From positions 2,048,001 to 2,112,000 of the forward strand of contig JAQFVV010012509.1 of assembly GCA_028023455.1 (NCBI GenBank): 64,000 nucleotides of DNA, given 5' to 3'. A model generated the notes under the pieces. The model was not told the origin of the DNA. It made no database searches and worked only from the letters and a program-made list of their open reading frames with translations. The stretch is from Epiperipatus broadwayi (lineage: Eukaryota; Onychophora; Udeonychophora; Euonychophora; Peripatidae). The position numbers and the translations under genes are program-made. Within the stretch, counting starts at the first letter, position 1. The number at the start of each line of letters is the position of its first letter. Shown piece by piece: positions 58,601 to 64,000 of the stretch.

Positions 58601-59399
58601 GAAAGTATAAGAAATAAATCAATGACAATATTTTTAAGGAAAGAGATTAGTTATCATTGTTTGAAGTGTTCTGCATAGAAGATTTTAAAAAATGTGAGAG
58701 GATTATTTTTAACAGATATTTAATAATATTATTATATAAATCTGGAAAATTATACAATTTTTATAAAATATGTAATCATACAAAAAACTTGTATTGTTCA
58801 TGGTAATATGAAAAGGTAAATATAATTATAATACAATAAGATTCGAGAGCACTGATCTAGCTTTCGGCACATTACTGCCAGTATCATACTGTTAATACTA
58901 ATTGCGATATTAAAATATTTATATATTGTGGCAAAGAGCAAAACAAGTTTTGTAATATTAGTGAATTTATTAAATTGACATGTAAATAATTTTATTTTAA
59001 ATTGGACAAGATTGCTAAAAATGTTTATTTTTGGAATTAAGCATATTGAACAGTAATGACACATTCATCTACATCTTATGTAAATGTGGAAAATGCAGCT
59101 AGAAACAGTAGACCTCCATGATTGTTTCTAGATAATTCAAACAGTGGAAAATGCTTTTCCACAATTTTTTAATTAACTATAAACTAATTATTTCTTTGAC
59201 TCATAATAGAAAATGGAATTACTAAATTATCAAACTTAACTTTCTATTATATATCGGAGATATTTACTTTCATTCTATACTTTCTAAGTATTGAGTGGTT
59301 AATACACTATATTATTTTATTATCATTATTTATTTTGAAACTTTTTTATGTGATTTGCAAATTGACGTTATTGATAGTGTTAAAATTCAATGAAATCAA

Positions 59400-60990
59400 G
59401 TTAACACAGATTGTTAAGGATTTATTTAAAGGTTTCAGAAGCATAAAACAACTTCTTAGTATTAGAAAAAAAAAAGTTATTTTAACAATGGGAAGAAAAG
59501 ACGGAATTATTACTTAAATGAGGTATGTCCTTGTGAAATATATGGAAAAGTTCTACAAAGAATTGTATGATAATAAACAAGAAATCAAAGTATCCCCTAC
59601 AATTACTATATCTTCTGAATTTCCAAGCATTTTTAATGAAAAGGTGAGCCAATACTTAAATCTACAAAGAAGGTAAAAACTCCTGGAATTGATGGAATTA
59701 TTATCAGTATCTTAAAAGAAGCAGATAGAGAAATATAAAAATTGTTCTCGGAATTGTGCCAAATATCTAAATAATAAAGATGTTCTACATGATTAGAAGA
59801 ATGAAATAGTATTTCGATATTTAAAAAAGATGATAAAGAAAGTATTACAAATTACAGACTTATCAGTTCTACAACTACCAACTTTTGCATAGTGAACTTT
59901 GCATTCACACCAATCAAAAGAAGAAGCTGGATTTAAAAGTTGTTTTAGCATAATGGATCTTATCCAAATATTAAAAGAAATTATAGAAAGGCCTGATTAT
60001 AAGTTATGTTTTGTAGATCATTAAAAGGCATTTGATTATGTATTTCCATAGTAATCAAAGCTTTGGACCATCAGTATGTAGACTCAGGATATTGTTAACA
60101 ATATTTATCAAAATGCAGCAGTAATTATTAGATTATTTAGGGACATTAAAAGATTAACATTGATATGGGTGTGTGACAGGATGATTCCATGTCTCCAAAA
60201 ATTTTTTACAAGAAGTATTTTGTGGATTAAATTGGAAACTAAGAAAATAAAAATACATGGAGATTATTTAAATCCTTTAGATTTTGTAAGTAATATGATT
60301 GTTTTTGCAAGTAATCCTTCAAATCTTCAGGAAAATGTTACAAGAGTTATCAAATGAAAGTAAAAAGTAGAACTATCTAAAAAGATCAAAGTAATGTTCA
60401 ATGGATTTTTTTAAAAGAAGAAAATAAAGACTGATAATTCTGAATTAGAAGAAATTAAAAACTACAAATGTCTTGGTCAGATTTTTAATACAGGTAGAAA
60501 TACAATAGATGAAATTAATCATAGATTTAAACTTGGATGGAGATTTTTTAGTAGAAATGATTTAATACTAAAAGTAGATGTGTCTATCTTTGAAAAGAAA
60601 CATGTTTAATAGATGTATTTTACTAGTTCTTATGGGTCTGAGATTTGAATATGTAGAGCAATTATCAAAGTGTATATATGTTAGGAGTAACAATAAGGGG
60701 TTGGAGGCAAAGTATCTGGGTGAGAGAGCAAACAGATATCATTGACCTTATTAAAAAAAATTAAAAGTCTTGAATAGAACTCAGCTGGACATTAGATAGC
60801 CAATTGAAATCTTAAATAGAGTTCCAAAAGATTGTAAAAGACATAGAAAGAGACCACTTCTAAGATGCATGTAGAATAAGGAAATTTGTTGGTGTGTTAA
60901 GGAAAAGAAATACTATAGATCTTAGTAACTTCATTAAATTTGGAAAGGCTATTTTGCAGTGGATTGATAGAGATTGAAAGTGTTGAAGAT
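59400..60990 (+). mobile_element. RTE-type LINE, second copy (decayed, colinear)
   Basis: Same family as 460-2032, here in one orientation. In order: KVILTMGRKDGIIT then MEKFYKELYDNKQEIK, FPSIFNEK, a GDKENI-like fingers trace, EAGFKSCF-type and VDHxKAFDYV palm A traces (60000-60040), LNPLDFVSNMIVFASNPSN with the catalytic FADD mutated to FVSN, YKCLGQIFNTGRNTIDEINH, LGWRFFSRNDLILK, WVREQTDIIDLIKK, and an end near GGATTGATAGAGATTGA. Many stops, so much older than the first copy. No target duplication found. Confidence 0.75.
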
Positions 60991-62225
60991 GGTCATGTAT
61001 ATAACATTGAGTGATAAACATCAAGTACTATTAATTAATTATCGAACTTCTAGCAATATACTGTTTTACATAACTTTTTATAATATGCAAACTATTATTT
61101 CATGTTATGTTTTCAATCTTTTTATTTAGAGTTGTCTAAAAATAAAATAGCCAAAAGAAAGATCTCACACAGCCTATATTTTTTAACATAAATTGATTAT
61201 GAAATGACTGATACTTAAATTTGCAGAATGAGATATTTCATTAATTTTAAAAGTCTCTACATGTTCAAGCAAACATCATATATGTAATGATAAAATAATG
61301 CTTTTATACTGAAATATGTAAATTCACATAATAATCATCAATATTGATTAATAATTTTCATAATCATTTTACATTAAAACATATAGACTGATTTGAGATT
61401 GCTCTTCTGATTTTTGTAATTCTAAATAACTATAAAAAAAAATTCTAAAATATGATTATTCTCTTATGGTAAAATGTTATAGAGCATAACAACTAGAGGC
61501 AATTTAATTAGTAATTAATAAGATTTGTGATTATCATCTGACTTTATATATTTCAATAAAAAGTATTTATTAATATATATGTGAGCAGGGACCCAAAAAT
61601 AACTGGGACATATTTCTTACAGGGATTCTTCTACATCAATCTGCCAAATGACGTAGTTGTGTGAAAACGTGGGGCCATGTAGTAAATTTTTTTGTAAAGT
61701 GCATTTCCCATATTTGACAATTTTTTTTATAATTGTTGAAATTATTGATCAATTAGCTCTGATTTTTTTATTGTTGTTGTTGTTGTTTTTTGACACAAAC
61801 TACATTTTTCTCTCAGATTTAGTTTGTAATGGTTAGGCATTTTATTTGCAAGTTCTGAAACATTTATGTGATGTGGTAAAACGTAAAAATCCTGTTTTGT
61901 GCAAAGAAAAGAGTACATATTCCTCCACAACAGTGTTATCTCTCAAAGCCTTGACTGTAAATACTTTTTAACTAAATTCAGCATAATCCAGCTTATCTAT
62001 CAGCAGTATTAGAACTGAGGGGGTGAATGGCAGAAGCATTAAAACACGTCACTTTGCAAATGTTTTCGGACTACTTCAAAAAGTAACAAACTGGTTTAGA
62101 CTGATGCATTGCATCAAATAGACTACTTTTTAAAGCAATTTGGTTGTTTTCTATTCCCTCGTGTCAGCCGCATGTTGGTACTATTTCTAGATCAATTCCT
62201 AGAAATATACTGTTTCAGTGTCCTA

Positions 62226-62370
62226 CACCCGACCTAAGAGGCTTCTTTCTACGATAAAATACAGAAAGAGTCCTCGCGCCTGCCTTAGCCAACCTAAGAG
62301 GCTTCTTTCTATGATAAAACCCAGAAAGGGTTCCCACCGGTCTGGCTTTTTTCTATGCTAAAAGCACAGA
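62226..62370. repeat. 63-bp subterminal repeats with hairpins
   Basis: CCTAAGAGGCTTCTTTCTA(C/T)G then ATAAAA..CAGAAAG occurs twice (62233, 62290), followed by a partial third (GGCTTTTTTCTATGCTAAAA). Each has a TTTCTA/AGAAA inversion, the same design as at 42812-42960 although the sequences differ. Confidence 0.75.
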
Positions 62371-62689
62371 CAAATGCCTTATTGGCTGCCGTAGTTGGTT
62401 GTGTTATTAACTTTATTGTAATGCTAGAATGTCTATTTTCTCTATACTTTCGTGTGAGAGTGTGTGGATTTTAGCCTGACGTAATTATTTAAAATTTCAT
62501 TACAAAGGGTTTTTTTTTCCAAGTGCTCTAACCTACTGTTACGTTGTAACTTTATTAACAATGTCGTGAAGGTTCCATTACAAATGGGTAACCCTCAAAA
62601 ATTGCTTTTAAGAGTGCAGTAGAGCAATATTTTAACGATCCCGCGAAAAGTAATGTTTTCGGGAGAATTCATCTGTGACAAGTTACTTT

Positions 62690-63730
62690 TGATATATACG
62701 CACAAACAAAAACAACCCACTGTCTGATTATTAATTATTGTCCAAAAAAAAAAAAATTAGTCAGGTATTATTTTTACATTTACTATTTAAATAAGATTAG
62801 TTTTTATATGTACACATATTAACAAAAACAACTCAGTTTCTGATTAATTACTGTCCAAAAAAAGAAAAGCAAATTAGGCAGGGTTTGATTTTTAAATGTA
62901 GTATTTGAATTACGGTACTTTTTGTATATACACAATAACAAAAAGAACCCACTTTCTGATTAATTACTGCCCAAAAAATGCAAAATAGTCTGGTATCATT
63001 TTTTAATTTAGTATTTAAATAACAGTACCTTTTTATATATACACACTAACAAAAAGAATCCACTTTCTGATTTATTACTGTCCAAAAAAAAAAAAAAAAA
63101 GCAAATTAGTTGGGTATCATTTGAAAATTTAGTGTGAATTTTTAAATGTTGTGGGTAAATTGAATAATGTAGAATTGCGTCTTATTTTCTATTCAAAAAA
63201 GACCATAACTTTTTCTATATATATACACACAAACAAAATAAAACCCACTTTCTGATTAATTATTGTCAATACCAAAAAAAAAGTTATTCGGGTATCATTT
63301 TTAAATTTAGTGTTTAAATAATATTACGGCTTTTGATATCTACACACTAACAAAAACAATCCACTTTCTGGTTCATTACTGTCCAAAAAAATGCAAAATA
63401 GTCAGGTATCATTTTTAAATGTAGTGTTTAAAGAAGGGTACTTTTTATATATATAGACACTAACAAAAAGAACCCACTTTCTGATTAATTACTGTCAAAA
63501 AAAAAAGTTACTCGGGTATCATTTTTAAATTTAGCGTGAATGTAGAAATTTTGTGTAAATTGAAAAATGTATAATTGCGTATTATTTTCTATTAAAAAAA
63601 TACCGTAACTTTTTATAGATATACACACAAAAAAAAAAAAACAACCCATTTTATGATTAATTACTGTCCAACAAACGTCAATTATTCGGGTATCATTTTT
63701 AAATTTAATGTGAATTTCTAAAATTTTTGT
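62690..63730. repeat. Tandem array (about 114-bp units) in GGTT element 2
   Basis: Eight units are keyed on CACTTTCTGATTAATTACTG at about 62718, 62832, 62950, 63060, 63247, 63361, 63475 and 63645. Spacing is about 110-118 bp, or about 170-187 bp where an extra AAATTGAATAATGT(A)GAATTGCGT segment is present (two units). Each unit has an A run, a GGGTATCATTTTTAAATTTA block and a TATATACACAC block. Confidence 0.88.
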
Positions 63731-64000
63731 TTTTTAAATAGTAATATTATTTACTATTAGTTCCTCTAATTTCCTATTACAAAACTAAAAAAAACAATAT
63801 TTATATAGATAGAATCACAGGCCCGGCCCGGAATTGTAATATGTATGTGTTTTTGATTAGCATCAACACCATCAAACGGCTGACACGAGAGAATAGAAAA
63901 CAACCAGCAATTTAATTTGCAACACCTAAAAATAAATATACAATTTTTTTATTACCAAAGGTCTGGTTATTTTTGAGTTCCCCTGTGTATAAATACTTAA

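Larger units (their letters stand above)
62134..63913. mobile_element. Large terminal-inverted-repeat element 2 (GGTT family, satellite-filled)
   Basis: The element spans 62142-63905 (1764 bp). AGCAATTT at 62134-62141 and 63906-63913 is an exact 8-bp target duplication. Terminal inverted repeats of 29 bp with one mismatch begin GGTTGTTTTCTATTC and end CTCGTGTCAGCCG. The inside has two to three subterminal 63-bp repeats (62226-62370) and a tandem array (62690-63730). No coding sequence. The shared GGTT start, CGTGTCAGC core, 8-bp duplication and subterminal-hairpin plus satellite plan tie it to 40369-43043. Confidence 0.88.
61586..63985. mobile_element. DNA element with CAGGG terminal repeats, host of GGTT element 2
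   Basis: The left end CAGGGACCCAAAAATAACTG and the right end, reverse-complemented, CAGGGGAACTCAAAAATAAC form matching inverted termini 2.4 kb apart. The GGTT element (62142-63905) lies inside, so the host sequence is only about 0.6 kb. A minus-strand frame at 61742-61930 (LPHHINVSELANKMPNHYKL) is not recognised. Target duplication unclear (TATGTGAG versus TGTATA flanks). Confidence 0.5.
57810..64000 (+). other. 4E-T intron 6 (incomplete, at least 6.2 kb)
   Basis: Begins GTAAAG; no further 4E-T exon is seen. It contains a reverse-transcriptase relic (58150-58600), a third diverged copy of the 49.8/51.8-kb direct repeat (58795-58905), the second RTE copy (59400-60990) and nested DNA elements (61586-63985). 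In 58910-59395 and 60995-61580 I see only AT-rich sequence. Confidence 0.75.

Noticed and set aside
62690-63730. CRISPR-like array
   Set aside because: Units of about 114 bp are repeated throughout without short palindromic repeats separated by unique spacers; this is a satellite.

Overview
This is an AT-rich (visibly about 70-75% A+T) stretch of animal nuclear DNA that lies almost entirely within one host gene. The gene is the eIF4E transporter, 4E-T (EIF4ENIF1), on the + strand. I can place six internal coding exons: 233-386, 10474-10671, 15501-15664, 32616-32690, 43867-44422 and 57688-57809. All have AG/GT borders, and the reading frame is conserved through all five junctions (phases 1, 1, 0, 0, 1). 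Together they encode about 424 residues of a low-complexity, Gln/Pro-rich protein with conserved 4E-T blocks. The start codon with the N-terminal eIF4E-binding part, and the last exons, lie outside the window. Intron lengths are about 10.1, 4.8, 17.0, 11.2 and 13.3 kb, plus an incomplete one of more than 6.2 kb. The organism looks like an invertebrate, most likely an arthropod (chelicerate or hemipteran-like). This rests on its transposon mix (RTE-like LINEs, Penelope-like elements, Merlin/IS1595-type and Tigger transposases, SGNH-bearing LINE) and is an inference only.

The rest is intronic transposon debris, often nested. Intron 1 (387-10473) has an RTE LINE with an inverted 5' half and a 12-bp target duplication, two hAT-type MITEs, a probable solo LTR and a TA-flanked hairpin MITE. 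Intron 2 (10672-15500) has an 80-bp direct repeat and a tRNA-like SINE remnant. Intron 3 (15665-32615) has a LINE endonuclease remnant, a 1.2-kb tandem array beside a Merlin-type transposase fragment, a Ty3/gypsy LTR and gag remnant, a 2.3-kb palindrome, a Penelope-like inverted pair with GIY-YIG endonuclease sequence, and a 0.8-kb inverted duplication inserted in a LINE. Intron 4 (32691-43866) has a 3.7-kb Tigger element split by a 1.4-kb TA-flanked element that itself holds a hairpin. It also has a 2.7-kb terminal-inverted-repeat element full of tandem repeats. Intron 5 (44423-57687) has a LINE endonuclease remnant, a decayed Penelope-like block between direct repeats, and a decayed 4-kb LINE with an SGNH-esterase-like domain. 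The last intron carries a second copy of the intron 1 RTE and a second tandem-repeat element, inserted in yet another transposon.

The most noteworthy signal is a pair of related non-coding DNA transposons at 40369-43043 and 62142-63905. Both begin with GGTT, share a CGTGTCAGC core in long terminal inverted repeats, have perfect 8-bp target duplications (CTTTTTTT and AGCAATTT), carry short hairpin-forming subterminal repeats, and are packed with kilobase-scale AT-rich tandem arrays. A similar array at 17820-18990 sits beside a Merlin-type transposase fragment. The 8-bp duplications and GG ends fit Merlin, so I infer that these are large non-autonomous Merlin-like elements that host satellite-like arrays. 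No prokaryotic-type operon, CRISPR array, rRNA or intact tRNA gene was seen.
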